A DNA stretch of 64,000 bases from Culex pipiens pallens (GCF_016801865.2 NC_068937.1:135792455-135856454); one strand, 5' to 3'; shown: positions 10,401 to 25,400, numbered from the stretch's first letter. Made by a program: numbers and translations. The notes: generated by a model not told the origin, from the sequence alone.

Positions 10401-13400
10401 TAGTACCGCAAAACTGTAGAAAAATGGTTTATTATTTATAATTTGTTCATTTCTGAAAAAATCGACTAGAAATGAAGTACTAGATTACGCTCACCACACG
10501 AAATCGAACAATCCTCCCAACTTTTACAAAAGCCAATAAAGAGGTCAACGCTCTCCCCCTCACGATTCACCACATAATTTAAAGATATTTCGAAACAATC
10601 ACACACAATCGACCATTTATCGACCGCCAGCGCTGTGTACAAATCCTCCAAACAAACGACCGTTTGTTGTTGTTGGTTGAATTCTTATCTGTACCGCTTT
10701 ATCCAACGATTGAGCGTGTTCACGGAAGCGGGTTTCTTCGTTAGCTTTCCTTCCTCTCTCGATGAACGGAAGCAAAACTGGTCCACTTCACAATCCAATT
10801 CCGTCGTCAGCGACGACTTTTGCCATTCAATTCAAATTCAAGATGGAGAAAAGATACACACACACAGGCCTACAGGCGCGTGTTGCATTCTTGCAACATT
10901 TTCTTCACTCGCCACTCGAGTCACTATTAGAAACTGAGGAAACTCGTGCTCTTTCAACGAAGGATGATTGTTTTGACATCGACCTTAATTGATGATGTAT
11001 CGAATGAGGAGCGTGGCGGCCCCTATGGCGGAGCCAGAAATTGCCTACAACTTTTTTTTTTTTAAATTACCGAGTTTCGAGATTCTAAAACTGTGATAAT
11101 CGTTTTCCGTCAACGAATGTTATTAGCACCTCACCCTAATACTACTTTTTGAAGTTGATCTCACTCTGGATAGATGGGCTGTTGTTTATGAATCATATTA
11201 TCGAATTTGTGATGGGATTTATGGCGGTAGATGACGTTGTCTTGATTAGAAAAGAGTGGAAACTCTTAGTCTTAGATAGTTTGAGTAGGTGCTGTACTAG
11301 ATTATTATTATTTTTTTATTTTAAAGCTTCAAACTACTCTAGTAGTGCTAAACCTTAAAAGGCAAAATGCAGTACTAGAACAGTATGAGCTTTTTGACAT
11401 TCTTTTTTGATATCTGATGTAAGAAGTACTAGAACGGAATTGAACTGGCATAATGTCAAACATCTGTCTAGCGTGAAATACAGTGAGTGGAAATCAACTC
11501 TCCATAAGCAAGTACTTTATTTTCGGAATATTTCACACAAACCGGCACTCGACATTTGTAGCCTCTTCCGCAACAATAACATACCGGAGAAAAGAAAACA
11601 GTAACAACATTTCAATAGAAACCAGCAACAAGTGGAAATATTTAAATTCCCCCCATATACGAATGCTGATAAATCCAAAACCCCCTCCACTTCATTCAAG
11701 TCAAGTGCACCACCAACCACGAAGAGAGAATGCAAATGAGGGCGTCTTAAGATTGTGAACCGAAGCAGAACAGCTGCCAACCGATCTTTTTCCCCCTGTT
11801 TTCCTTTCCTTTCCGTTGCAACGATGATGGTGATACTTCCGAGCACTCTTGTTAATGAGTGTGGATCTAGTCACAGTTTGGCAAAGCTCATGTGAACCAC
11901 TAGATTCACACCCATCGACAATAGTGGGAAGCGCGGCAGGGGACTGGAACAACACTGGGTACAGTGTGGTACTAGAATAGCTATAAAAGGGGAGATTTCA
12001 CTTAGAACACTACACGGGTTTGCACTTGATCACTACGGCATCATAATTAACACTTATTTACTCAAGATTACCAATTAAACCAAAACCACTGTAGTACTAG
12101 AATATAACAATTTGAAGAACAAGAGTTTAATTATTTTCTTCCTTTTCTAACGTTATCAGTATTTGATTCATTACATATTATCATTGCCCCCTTTGGTCGA
12201 AGCCATAGGAGCAGTTCTCTCAGATTTCGGTAATACGATTTTTTTTTTGTATTTTTTAATCCGACTGAAACTTTTTTGGTACCTTCGCTATGCCCAAACA
12301 TGCCATTTTGCATCATTAGATTCTCCATATAATTTTCCATACAAATTTGGCAGATGTCCATACAAAAATGATATGTGAAAATTCAAAAATCTGTATCTTT
12401 TGAAGGAATTTTTTGATCGATTTGGTGTCTTCGGCAAAGTTGTAGGTCTGGATATGGACTACACTGAAAAAAAATGATTCACGGTAAATTTTTTGATATG
12501 TTTTAGAAAAATTTCACTAAAGTACTTTTTAATTGCAAATTTGATTTTACATCGAAAAATGAAGTTGAAAAATTTTTACGACCAATATTTCGATTTTTTG
12601 AAAAAATCAGTATTGATTAAAAAATTCATAACTCGGTCAAAGATTTTTTGCACAACCTGGAAATTTCTGAAAAGTTGGCATTTGATGTCCTCTAAAACAT
12701 ATATAAAAAAAAATAAAAATAGTGTTTTTTTGCAAATCAAGTTTTAGTGACAAAAAGTTAAATAAAAAATCACCAAATTTTTTTTACCGTTTATAATTTT
12801 TTCAGTGTAGTCCTTATCCATACCTACAACTTTGCCGAAGACACCAAATCGATCAAAAAATTCCTTTAAAAGATACAGATTTTTGAATTTTCAAACATCA
12901 TTTTTGTATGGACAGCTGCCAAATTTGTATGGAAAATAATATAGACAAACTAATGATGCAAAATGGCTTCTTTGGGCATATTGAAGGCACCAAAAAAGTT
13001 TCAGTCGGATTAAAAAATACAAAAATTAAAATTCTAAAAAAAAGACCGATTTCGTGGAGAATTGCTCATAGTGAAAGTGTAGTACTAGAATGAATTTATT
13101 TTCATTAGTTTTTTTTTCTTTTCTTTTTGTCAAGGCAATGTTTTTTTTTTCAAATTTTGCCTGCATTTTTTATTGCATGATGAGTCTATTACACGGCCTA
13201 GCGCATAAAACATATTTATTTTCACCCGGATTTTGTTTTCTAATTTCTTAACCCTCTACAACCCAACCCCGCCTTTAGACGGGCTTCGATTTAAAAAATC
13301 GTTAAAAAAACAATTTTTCAAGCGATTTTTGATCTTTAAAAAGCATTTGAAAAAAGAACTCTTAAAATTTTAGAAAATTTATGGGTTGGAAGTTTTACTT

Positions 13401-16400
13401 GTTTTATGTGACTTTGGCAATGTTTTTCAAAATGTTTTTTTTTGGAGGTCAACTTTGGCAGTGTTTTGTTCTAACATATATTTTCTTATATTTTAAGTAA
13501 AAAGAAGTATGCAGTAATTTTTCTAGTGCCCCAGACTATGCCTCTGCGCATTTATCTAAAATTTAAATGATAATGGTGCCATTTTATTGCAGAATATGTG
13601 AAAAACATGCAAAAAATTGAAAAAGTTACTGTAAAATCATGAAAAAATTAGATAGGCAAAATGTTATGAAAGGAGGTAGTAGAGTAGGCCAAATACTACC
13701 ACAAACAAACATAAACTAAACAAGATAAATGCAAATAAAAATAATAAAAATGAAACAACAAAAACGTAAAACAAGAGAAGTAAAGTTTTTCGTAGAACAA
13801 AAGTTGCTCAAAATGACCTTCTGAACACGAGAAAAATAAAAAAATCGAAAAAAAATTGGGCTGTAGAGAGTTAAAGAAATACTTCTAGAAGTGTTCTTTT
13901 TACTTCTCTTTGAACCCATTTTAATCAAAACTGGGGTGATTTTGACTACAATAAAAAAAAAATCTCTAAATTGAGTTCTTTTCATGACCACAATTTGAAT
14001 GGTTTAGATTACACTGAAACAAATATATTCATCAAATTGATATATTTCCAGGGATGGAATAATCGCAAAAAAATCAATTTCGCTTGCGAACTTTTTTCAC
14101 CCGCGAAAGAGAGAGGAGGCAAATCACGCAAAAGAAAATCGCTCCCGAAATTCTCCAGGAAAATCAATCTGCTGATGATTTTTGTGAATTTCCTTGTCAG
14201 CACCACTTAATAACATTTATTTTACTTTGTTTACACACATTGCCCATCCACAAAATGTGACAGGTCATTTTTCGACGCGTGACGTTACACTTGCAAGTGT
14301 AGAGATGAAAAAGATGTTCCAGCGAATAATCAAGATGATGATTTTTTTAGATTCTTTCTACCGATCTTTCGTGCGCGAGAGAGGAGAGCCATGCTCCCTT
14401 CGGATTTTTTCTCGTGATGAACGTCCAGAGATTTTCTTTTGATGATGATTATTCCATCGCTGTATATTTCTGTTGCAATTATTTTAGAGCAGCAAAAGAT
14501 GAGAGATAAAAATAGACTGTAGTACTAGAATAAACCATTTCAACTAACAATTTCAACAGTGTTAATCGTGCACTGAAACAAATTCATTCGACAAAATGGC
14601 CAACTTCTGCTTCAATAAAACATTCCAACAAAAACACGACTGTGTGGAACTTTACCTTTTGAATCCGAAATTTGCTCTAAATGGTCACAATAAGGTGTAA
14701 TGGAGGCAAGTTTATTTTTTTGAACAAACGCCATATTCTTTCCAAAAATGACGAATTATATAAGTTTTGTTTAAGGTTTCAACGGGAGACAATGGATTTT
14801 GCCAATTAAAATTTTTCACCTGCAAAAGTTGCATAAAATTGGGCTTTAGCAAAAATCATTTTCACAAAGGTGAGAAAATTGTGAACAGGGCTGTATTTTT
14901 GGATTTTTATTTTTTAATCCTTTGCTCTGAAGCGACTGGCTTACAAACAAACCAGTGAGAAAAAAAGAGACAAATTGATCTCAAATACAAGACAATTTGG
15001 CTAAAACAGGAAAAATGCACTGAGAAATATTCCAAAGCAAACCTAACAAATATGGGTCATGTTTTTGAACAGCTAAATTTTAAGTTTAGGTGATCTAGAA
15101 GGTGTTTACAAGAAAAATTAGCAAGATTGGATAAGTTTTTAGTTCAATCAGCTTGTCTTTTATTTAGCTAATTGATCCAAATTATTAGACATTTATAAAA
15201 AAAAGTCGATTGTTGTATAAAGTGATTAAGGCTCTGGAAGGCATCATTCCCGATCGGCCATTCGGCGGCCATGTTTGTTTTAGAAAAACATTCAAATCTT
15301 GATTCAGAATGTTTCAATCAAAAAAATGGTTTTCTTTGTGTTGTTTGTAGAAGCATTTTACATGAAGTGATTATATTTTCATTTCAATTTACTATTTCTG
15401 GACCCCTCTAAAGTGAAAGACACCATCCTTAAGGCCAGTCCAAAAGTGTATTATTTTTTCTGGAAGGGCGTATTTAAAAAAAAGTGAAATTTTGAGTAAA
15501 TCTGAACTAAAATTCATCGGGAAAAATTTAACCGAAATGTTAAATTAATATTCAACAAAAGATAACAGTCAAAAATACTGCAGTACTAGAAGAATCAAAC
15601 TCAGACAGATTACCATTTCACCTAACCCACTTTTGTTTAGTCCGCGCCCAACTCAAAGTAGGGTTCAACAGCCGCACGAAAAGCCACAATAATAAGCCAA
15701 TCTTGCGCAAATCAGCAGAGAAGCCCGGGTCGTCAACCTTTTGCGCTCTCTGAAGATCCCCAACAACCACCAACTGTTTGGAAAAAGTGGTTGCTGATGG
15801 TGGTGTTGTTGTTGTTGCCGGTTGTTGGCTCCTGATGGATCAGCCTCGGCGGTTTTATTAGTTCACTTGGTTCTTTTATTCCATATTTGCTTGCTTTTTT
15901 TCTTCTTCTTCCCCTCTACGATTATATTGCGATCACGATGACGACGACGATGATGATGATGGTCGCTGGTTAAGATGCGGGATTTGATTTCTCGTTTCTC
16001 CCCTCCTATGTACACGGTGAACATGTTCTTAAAACTTGCTCCTAGGCTCGAGACTTGGACTATACATGGTACTCTTCTTCGAGAAGGTTTTTGCTGAAAG
16101 CGAGGGCTATGCCCTTTTGCGCTATTCAAACTAGAGCTGCTACCTCTAGGAAGACAACTCACACAAGAAGAAGACAATAACCCTCTTCTTTTCATTCCGC
16201 GCAGATCGCGGTTCCGGCGAAGGGGTCCGGATTTCTAGGAAGAGCAAGAAACCAACCACGCGCGCTCTCAACCGATTTATGCTAAGATAGCGCAAAATTG
16301 CCCACAAATAGGGTCTCTTCCACGACGCTTCGTCCTATATGCAAAATGGTCTCTGAAAACCAGTTCGAAACCAAGCAGGCTGTGCGCAAAGGATTTAAAT

Positions 16401-19400
16401 TACCTCGTGAGTTGGCGACGACTTAAGGGTAGACACAACTTCGGGGACGCTTTCTCACGCTACTGGCCGGGGTTCCGAGGGCCAAGTAATCCTCTTTTGC
16501 CATCGCTTGCGCCAGTGTATTGTGTGTCACGCTTGCGCGATTTGTTTGAGTTGGGTTTTTTTTCGCCTCTTCCGCGAAGGGTTCTCCTTTATAAATTGTT
16601 TGTGTGTATTTTTTTCAGTGTGGGACACGGCGAAGGGTCTTTTCGTGGCTTGGCGATGAGAAATCCAAGAACGAGGAAAGTAATGGCGCCCTCTGTTGTT
16701 ATTACTTCTGGTGGAATTGTTGATGAGTGTGAGCGTTCTGGTTGTGGTTATGATTGGTTGACGATGATGGTACGAATGACGTAAATTGCTGGTGACGAAT
16801 TGCTCCAGTGGCGTCTTAGTGACAGGTTTCAATTAGGGTTGCTTGGATGACCATGCTGAGCAAGTTGAACTTAATTTAGCTTATGTTGAAGTAAAATGAA
16901 AAAAGGTCTTCAAGTTCCATTACGTATATCAAATAACAGAACATAAATATTAAATATTTGTTTGCATTCTAGTACTACAGAATACTTAAAATGACAAGAC
17001 TCACACCTAAGAAAATTTTGATAGTTTCCGACATTCTCAGACAAGTTTGCAAGAAAACAAACGAAGGTTACACAGTTAATTCGATCCATTCACCAGGTTT
17101 TTGTTTTGTCAAACAAGTAGATATTAATCGAATTTTCTAAAAAACTTGAACTGTCAAAGTGATAAATGTGAGTTTTGTCTAGTATGCAAACAAAGTTTCT
17201 GGTAATGGGGCCTTTAGTGCAGCAACACAGCTTATATTTTAAGGTGGAATACATTTTCGTAAACTTGTAGGATTCTAATGAGGAAGATTCAACTTTTGAA
17301 TGATTTTTATTCTAGTACTACAGTTTTATAAACACGTCAAAACAATTAATTCCGGGTTTAAAAGTCATTCTTCGAAAATAAAAAACTCTCTGGGAACCAA
17401 ACCGGACCGCAATTCATCAATCTGTTCCACGAACCCACCAAATAAAAAAATCTCAGGTCATTTAAAAACATTCCGAAAAAGCCTCAAAGGGTTTTTCGGA
17501 GGAATTTGGGGTAATTAAAAAAAACTCAGACCCCACACCGGAAGCCACCGGCGGTGAGACCCCGTGGGACCATCATCGACACCATGCCTAATTAAGGGAT
17601 TCACCACGCTTTTGAGAGGGGGCACTCCCGAGGGAAAATGAAGCAATTAAAAGATTGAAGGAGAAGAAAAGAGTCAAGTCAGTTCGAGGAAGTAATAAAA
17701 GAGCGAACGACGTCACCTCACGTCGTGAGGTGAGACCACTTACGATATCCCAGAAATGGATTAAATCCGTGGATCAAAATTACGCCCCGAACACAGCTCA
17801 CGCAGAGGAGCGTAAAATCCATCATCATCTGATCGCCGCCATCATCGGCTCGGATTTCGGACGCAAATGGGGAAGAACATCACGAAGATGATGCTGTTTT
17901 CACATTATCAGAACGCTGTATGTGAGAGGGGCGATCCAGATGTGCGGGCTTAGCTACAAACACCAACTAAGTTGTGTCCGTGAAAGAACGAAGATTTGAG
18001 AAGGGAATGATTCGCCGAAGGTCGATGACGTCCCAGCGGCGTCGTCGAAACTGGCACAGAAATGTCGGAAATCTGACGATTTTATGATTTATGAGAGATT
18101 TTTCCGATTAATCGTTAAAGCGACAAACTCGGGATGGTGGGGCTGGCCAAATACAAATTCATGTAACACTGATAAAATAGATCTGCAGAATCCAGTGTCA
18201 CGTTTACATGTCTGCAGAAAAATAAGAGCTTCAAATGATATGAACAATTGCAGTGTGAATTTACCGTAGGAATGATTCGTTTGACGTTTAGAGAAAATCT
18301 GTTTGGCGCTATCTCTCAAAATCACCCAGCCAACTTGGACGACCAAAAAACGCGCGCGCGCGCACATAAAGTTACCTCCATTCCATCACGATAGTTGTAA
18401 AACGCGCGCGTCACCATCATTATCATCGTCATTTTTGTTAACAGATATACATACAGAGAGAGAGAGAGGAGTCATGTGTGTACTTGTACCTTTTTGATTC
18501 GCCCCCTTTTGTTGTGTCGCTTCCTTTATCTTCCACTTGGCTGCGCTCCGATAGTTTTTCTCCGCTGTTGGTCAAGAGTCAGGTATTTTACCCTCCCTCT
18601 CTCCAGGTGTTCCGCACAGCCTACTTTGTCTTCTTCCCAGGGATTTGCAGACCGGCCGACCGACCGACCGACAGAGACGGCATGATTAATGACGTCTGCG
18701 ATGACTGATGACTGACTGACGATGACCGCGCACACACACACACAAACACAACGACACGAACGCACACAAAGAGTTGTCGGTCTTTACAGTCTGTGGTGTT
18801 CCTTGGCGCGTCGTCGTCGTCGGTTTCTTTTTCTTCCAAGGCGAATTCTTGTTTCTTTTTTTTCTGAGCGCTTTTGTTCCAAAAAAACTTTGTTCTTGTT
18901 GTTTTTTTTTCGGCATTTGAAAAGTTCGTTACTCAAACTGCTTCTTTTTATTTGTGCGGAGCATAGTAGGCCGAGACACACACATGTTCAACGCACACGC
19001 GCGCGAGCGCCCGCTTGCTTCGATTGCTCGAGTCTTTTCCGACGAAGCGAAACGGAATTATCACCGCTTGCTAGCGTTTTTTTCATATGCCTCCACTGGA
19101 ACGATCAACAAGTGTCAAATCAAATATAAACATGCAGCGTAGACGACACTCGAAGGAGTGTAGAATGGCGGCGGCGTCGTCGTCGTTGACGACGACTGCT
19201 GCGATCAGCACGTTTCTCCACAATTGACACTATCCGATTGGTATTGTTCGTTCTGGTTGAAAGTTTGGCGCGCATGCGCCAAGCGATACCAACACATGAC
19301 TTGCTCCGGATGAGTAATTAGATCTCGATGTGTTCCAGGGGGGAGGCGACACAATTGGGATCATCCCCTACCGGCGAGGTCATCGACGTCTTGTGCCGAT

Positions 19401-22400
19401 GCCAGCTTAATTAAAGCAAATAAGCTTCGTCAACTGCTGGCTAGTGACCGAACACGCTTAGCCACTTGGCAATTCAAATGAAACACTGAGGCGCTTCATA
19501 TTACGCTTATCATGTCAGTTTTTTCTTCCCTCTTTTTCTTCTTCTTCCCATCACTCTTCTTCCACTGTGTAGCTGTAGTCTTGGAGGAATCGCCGACACT
19601 TTAGCACCACTGAGCACTTCCGGTTCTCGTGCAAACGGCGTGATCAATCCCAGGGGATCGTCCCCAGATGACGTCGTCGCCATTTCTCCTCTTCCACCTA
19701 CCCTAGTGCAGGGAGGATTCCGGAAGCTCTGGAGATTCACACCGCATGGACGGGATGGTGGACGCCGAGAGACGCGGACCGCCAAAATACGCTCACGAAC
19801 TGAACCGGGGACGACGCTAAACTGAAAGCGGGTCCGGATCGGCGCGACTCGGCCGCGCACTCGGCTCTCGTAAGCTCACTTACACCACTATGTGCGTTGT
19901 ACAACTTGTGTCTGTGTAGCGTTGCGCCAACACAACACAACAAGACGAAGTAGGCTGGAAAAGAACATTCTCAGCTTCTGCTAGGGGAACCCAAACTGAG
20001 AAAATCAACAGCGCAGTGTGAAAAGATTGGGACAAGCGATCGTCCTTGCGGTCAACTTTGCACAGTAGGTCTGGCCGGTTTGACAGGAGACGCCAATTCG
20101 CCTTAAACTCATTTCAAATTGATTTTTTGACATTTCCACCTATCGCAACCAATCCAACCGGCACTGCCTCCCGAGACACCGGTATCTCGTTGCTCGTCTC
20201 TTGGTCTCCGCAATCTTCGGAACAACTCGGATGAAACCTAACCGAAGCAATTCGTTCGTTTCAAAATGGCCACACAAAGCCGTTCACATGTTCGCGTACG
20301 TATTGGTGTGGAAGTCGTATTTTTTTCCAGAGTTCGCGCAACTCTCGACGATTCCTTGTCTTCCTTTTCTCTACGCTGAGCTTGTCCTTGAGTAGCTTGT
20401 TTCTGTTCCCTTTTCTTCCCGAAGGGAAGAAGGGACGCCCGACGCCGCTTACTTGGATCGACCCTTTTGAGCATAACATTTCGAAGGGGATTACACTCCG
20501 AGTTTCATTCCAGCTGTTGGAAGAATCTGTTAGTCCGTTTCGAAAGTCCCAACACCAGCTATACTAATCGCACTGCGTTATGGCCTCGTCAGCAGGCCGC
20601 GTTCTACCGGAGCGCGATTCCGAAATGTAAATATTTTCAATCCGCGTACCATGCGTATCAGTATTGTGCAACATGCGGATTTTGAACTTGATCAGCGCAG
20701 CAGCAAACGGGAAAGTTTCCGCTTGCTATGATTTGTGCGGCTGCGAGAACCTGATAATGAGAGCAATCCGAGAAGGCTATGGCGACGACCAGCATCTTTT
20801 CGGCGGGCATCGGTTTGGTTGGGTTGCTTTATGGTTTACTGCAGCCAATTTGCCACGGCGCTGTCGGCGGAACAATGGTCGCATTGTGTTGGCCCCCCTC
20901 TTGACTGGGTGGTGGAATATTGGACTATTGTTGGATTGGAAGAGTTTTAGGCGTCGTATAGATTGCATGGGATGAAGACGTTCGTAAACTTTCTACTTTT
21001 TTTAGGGGTTTAAATGTCATGAAATCATTCTGTTGTTTTTGAAAATTTAAGTCTAAGAGTGACATTTCAGGATTCATAAAATCGGATATACAGTCGACTC
21101 TCTGGTTGTCAATATCCAAGGGACGGTCGAGGAAGAGATCCTAGGGGAAATATACCCTTTCTAATCAAAAACCTATCTTCGTCATATCGTCGCTTGTGTG
21201 CTATCTTGTGACACGTCCTATCTTTTTACAGCAGACGTCAAGTTTAATGCACTTTTGATCATAATTTCTATTTTGCGAGACCATTTCTCATCATTTTGGT
21301 GGCACACACATCCACACGCAAGATGAGAGGTTAACTGCTTAACGAAAGTCGCCATCAATAACTTTTCACTTGCGCTAACGATTTCAAAGCGCTTAAGATA
21401 TAAAATTGCTCCCAACTACCGGCAACATGTTTTTTTGCACGTTAGTTAGTCACTCACTTGAAAAATAATCCCGAAACATGTAAATAATTAGCAAGCGCCA
21501 TCAAAAAAACAAACGCGCCAAGTCTTTTGACGTTTCAATTTTGACCACCCATTCCAATCGAAGGCTATGGGACTTCGGATAATCGAATCACGAACATTTT
21601 TATCGGATTTTTTATATTGTTTTTGCTTTACAATCACAATAGAGCTCTGTGACCTCATTTTAATGATATGTAAGTTGTGGATTGTCTGTTATCATACCCA
21701 AATGCATTATCTCAATATTGCATTACCGCCATTTTGACCACCATCTTGGAATTCAAAATTGCAAAGGGACCATCCACAAACCACGTGGACACTTTTTTGA
21801 AATCTCAGATCGTGGACAATTTCCATAAAAAACTAAACTTTTTTGTATGGAGAGTGGACAATCGATCCCAAAGCAAAACAACGTAAATAATTTTCTTTTT
21901 TTCTTGATTCGATCATGTCGTTTTTCCGAGATCAACGAATAATCGAGATTGGACTCTTTGGTTAAATTTTGAATGTTCATATATGAAACTTTCCAATATT
22001 TAAAAAAAAAATGATAAACCCCTATTTTTACCCTTTTAAAACGTTAAACTTTGCTTAGAAATTTATTTTTACACTCAACCCCCGGTGGTTGGTCACTTAT
22101 TCGTTTGTCACTTTTTTAGTTTTGTACCCCGTTGGATGGTCAAAGTCAAACTAAAAATTGACGAACTGTCACTTTTTACACGGCGCTCACGCACACGATC
22201 AAAACAAACGTTTGAAAGTGTGTGTGAACTCCGTGTAAAAGGGGTGTCAAACTAAAAAATGACCCCGTTCGTTTGACAACAGTTGGTGTCAAACCATCGG
22301 GGTTTGAGTGAATTCGAAAGATTGGAAAATTTCACAAATTTTATTTTTTAGGCAAGCCAGAGAGGGTGAAGAAAAGCCCCAAGAAATCGTTCACTCTCCT

Positions 22401-25400
22401 ATGTTCTGCTGTTCTTGACCCCTTTTCTTGGGAGGTGCGTATTGGCCCTTACTCTGAAAATCCTAGCCTATCTATCGTAGGTTGAAAAATGAAGGGATTT
22501 GGAAAAAGGTTCCCAAGAGAGTTTCGCTTGGAGTTGGACGGTTTTTGGGAAGTTTTATACAGAAAAAAAAGTGAAAATAGTCAAACTGAAGTGGAAGAAA
22601 TTTTATAAGAATTTCGGTTATCCGAAGTTTCGGATAAGCGGGTATGGACTGTCTACAATTGATTGAATGTTGTCAGGACAAATAATTTTAAAAATGTATT
22701 TGTTACAGTAACGAATCCACAAAACAGCGTAGATTTGCTAAGCCCACAAATATCTAATCGTAGGCCAGGCCTACTACGTAAAGTTTATCGCAGAAATAAT
22801 TCTTTGTAATTGGTTGAAGTTGAAAGCCGCAGTTTCAAAAACAAATCAGTTTTGAGATCTTGAGTACTTTTTCGTTACCACCTATTGCTATCAGTATCAG
22901 TGAAAAAGTACAAAATCAAAAATGGAATGTTTTAAAAAAAACATCATGTAGACAACAAAGCTCGAGTTTTGGGCCAGAACAATAGAACTAACATTTAGGG
23001 ATTTCGCAATTTAAACCAGGGTGGCCACCAGATTTGGATTTTCAATTTCCCGGTTTTTTCCCGGTTTTCTCCTGAGGCCAGAAGGAATTTTTCCATATAG
23101 TTTTAAATCAAATTGCAATGTTTTTTTTTATAGACTGACGTTAGTTTTAAAATACTTTTTGAACGCACACACAACGTATACATTTGGTTCAATATTTTTA
23201 TTTCTCAAGAAATCTTTCAAATTGAGTACAAAAAGTATGAAGCCGTTTTTAACAGTTTTTAGTCCAAATCCTTAATTTCCATAATGCTTGTAATTTTGTG
23301 ACGCGGCGGGCGCTCTAAAATTCTTTGTGTAAATATGGGTATTCGGCGCCGTCGCTCCGTGCCATACTTTCATACACTTAGGAGCCCAGGGCGGCGAAGT
23401 CATTGTAGATAAAAAGGAAGACACTAGTGATTGGTACTAGCAATGGTGGCCGACAGCTATAAAGTCAACTTCGTTTTTTTTTGTAATTTTGCATCTCCAT
23501 GCTCCACAATTTTTCTTAACTTAAAATCTATAAAAATCGTTTTGTATTAAATTTAAGAATTACATAAATTATTACTGGAAAGCAGGAAATAGCATTTACA
23601 ATGTTGGGTATGAGTATGGGTAGAAAAGATTTGCAAAAGAAAACAACATTTATGCAAATACTTTTCAGTTTTCTTTGAAAAAGCTTTTGTAAATTCAAGA
23701 AGAACGATTCTTCCAGAGAAAAAGTGCCATATATTTAAACAATCGGTACCTTAAAAAAATATTTGCTGATCGATTTAGTATCTTCGGCAAGTATTTAGGT
23801 ATTGATGAGATGATTTCTAGAAAAAATGTAACTGTCAAAAAAAAACCCTCTGAGTTGGCCTGTATTTCAACCCTCATCGCGTTTGGATGTTTTTTAAATT
23901 TTTGAGTACCACAGAATGGTAAAAAAATCAATTGACCGTGCTGCGATTTTTTGAACAACACAGCCGAAACAGTCAAAATTCAGTTAATCTTTTTTTACGG
24001 AATTTTCAGATGAGAATTAAATAAAACCCAACAAAAACTCAATTTTTGTGTTTGAATAAAAAAAAATTACTGTTTGTATTGAAATGAATATTATGCAGTT
24101 GAACTCTGAAAATATTGTAATTTTAAAATATCTGAAAATTTTATTTAAAATTTAAATTGCAATTTTAAAATAAATTTTAAAAGAAAGATATTTTTTCAAA
24201 TGTTCTGAATTTGAACATAATTTAACTGTTGAAAGATTCTCAAATAACTATATAAAAATATCTTAAATACCAAATATTTCCGACATTTTAAAATTATACA
24301 AAAGTACTCAAATCTGATTTAAAAACACAAACACAAAGTTTCATAGCAATTTGTCCTTAATAATTTGTTTGACTGAGAAAGCCAAAAATCATCTTGTAAA
24401 ATACTACTGAAAACAGGTTTTGGAAATTAAGCATAAGCATAAGCATAGGTGCCCACCCGCAGTTGCTACTCCGTTATTGACCAGGACCTCCAGAAGTTAC
24501 ATCCACGAGCCGTGGAAGATGAGTGGGAGCTATCTTTCCTCGCTTCGCAACTTCTCAAAGGCCCCTATCATGCTGATCAATACCGGCGCCGGCCACGACC
24601 AGTGGTAGGGTCACGGGGAAGTGGATGGGAATGTTAGTCCGATACTTGAGTGATAGAGACCGCCCAATCGACTGCTTCTCCGACAAAGTATCACATGAGT
24701 TTTGAGGGGGTTAGTAGATGGGTATGAGGTCAGGATTCACGAGTGGCAGTGATGTGACCATGAGCATTTTGTTTATTGGTTGAAAATTTTAAATCTTAGG
24801 CAGGCTGCGGAAAGATAGATAAATGATTTTTTAAATGGTTTTTTTTTATCGAACGCGTGCCAGCCGAGCAGTAGTGCTATGGGCTGGACTGGTCAGTATA
24901 TTTTTACTGTTTTTACAATTTAGATAACGCGAGCAAATTTCAAAAATAGTAAATAAATGATGTTTACTCTTCATAAAATCGATAGTTTAATGAGTCAATA
25001 CTAAAACTGCCAGTTGGAATAAATTTTAACGATCATTTACGACGAAAATTATCGCGAAAAAACAGGACTGTGCGTCCCCAGAAGCACTGCACTTATGATG
25101 GCATTATTCAATTATTACGACCAATCACCCCATGCACACAAACAGCGACACAAAAGAGACAAAAATTATTAAACAGCGACACACAAGAGACGAAAATAAT
25201 CGCGAAAAAAAAAACAGGACTGCGCGTCCCCAGAAGCACTGCACTTATGATGGCATTATTCAATTATTACGACCAATCACCCCATGCACACAAACAGCGA
25301 CACAAAAGAGACAAAATTATTAAACAGCGACACAAAAGAGACGAAAATAAACGCGAAAAAAAACAGGACTGCGCGTCCCCAGAAGCACTGCACTTATGAT

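Larger units (their letters stand above)
6861..17322. promoter_or_regulatory. Homotypic cluster of the 14-bp motif TGTAGTACTAGAAT in the POLA2 intron
   Basis: Perfect copies: 6861-6874 (minus), 12090-12103, 13078-13091, 14518-14531 (plus), 16966-16979, 17309-17322 (minus). A seventh perfect copy at 10163-10172/10398-10401 is split by a MITE. Near matches (11-13 of 14) lie at 7480, 7976, 10473, 11290, 11368, 11422, 11965 and 15579, with one outlier at 31002. The flanks differ from copy to copy, so this is not a larger repeat. The core AGTACT is palindromic. A protein-binding site array (enhancer, silencer or boundary) is inference; I do not recognise a factor with this site. Confidence 0.6.
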
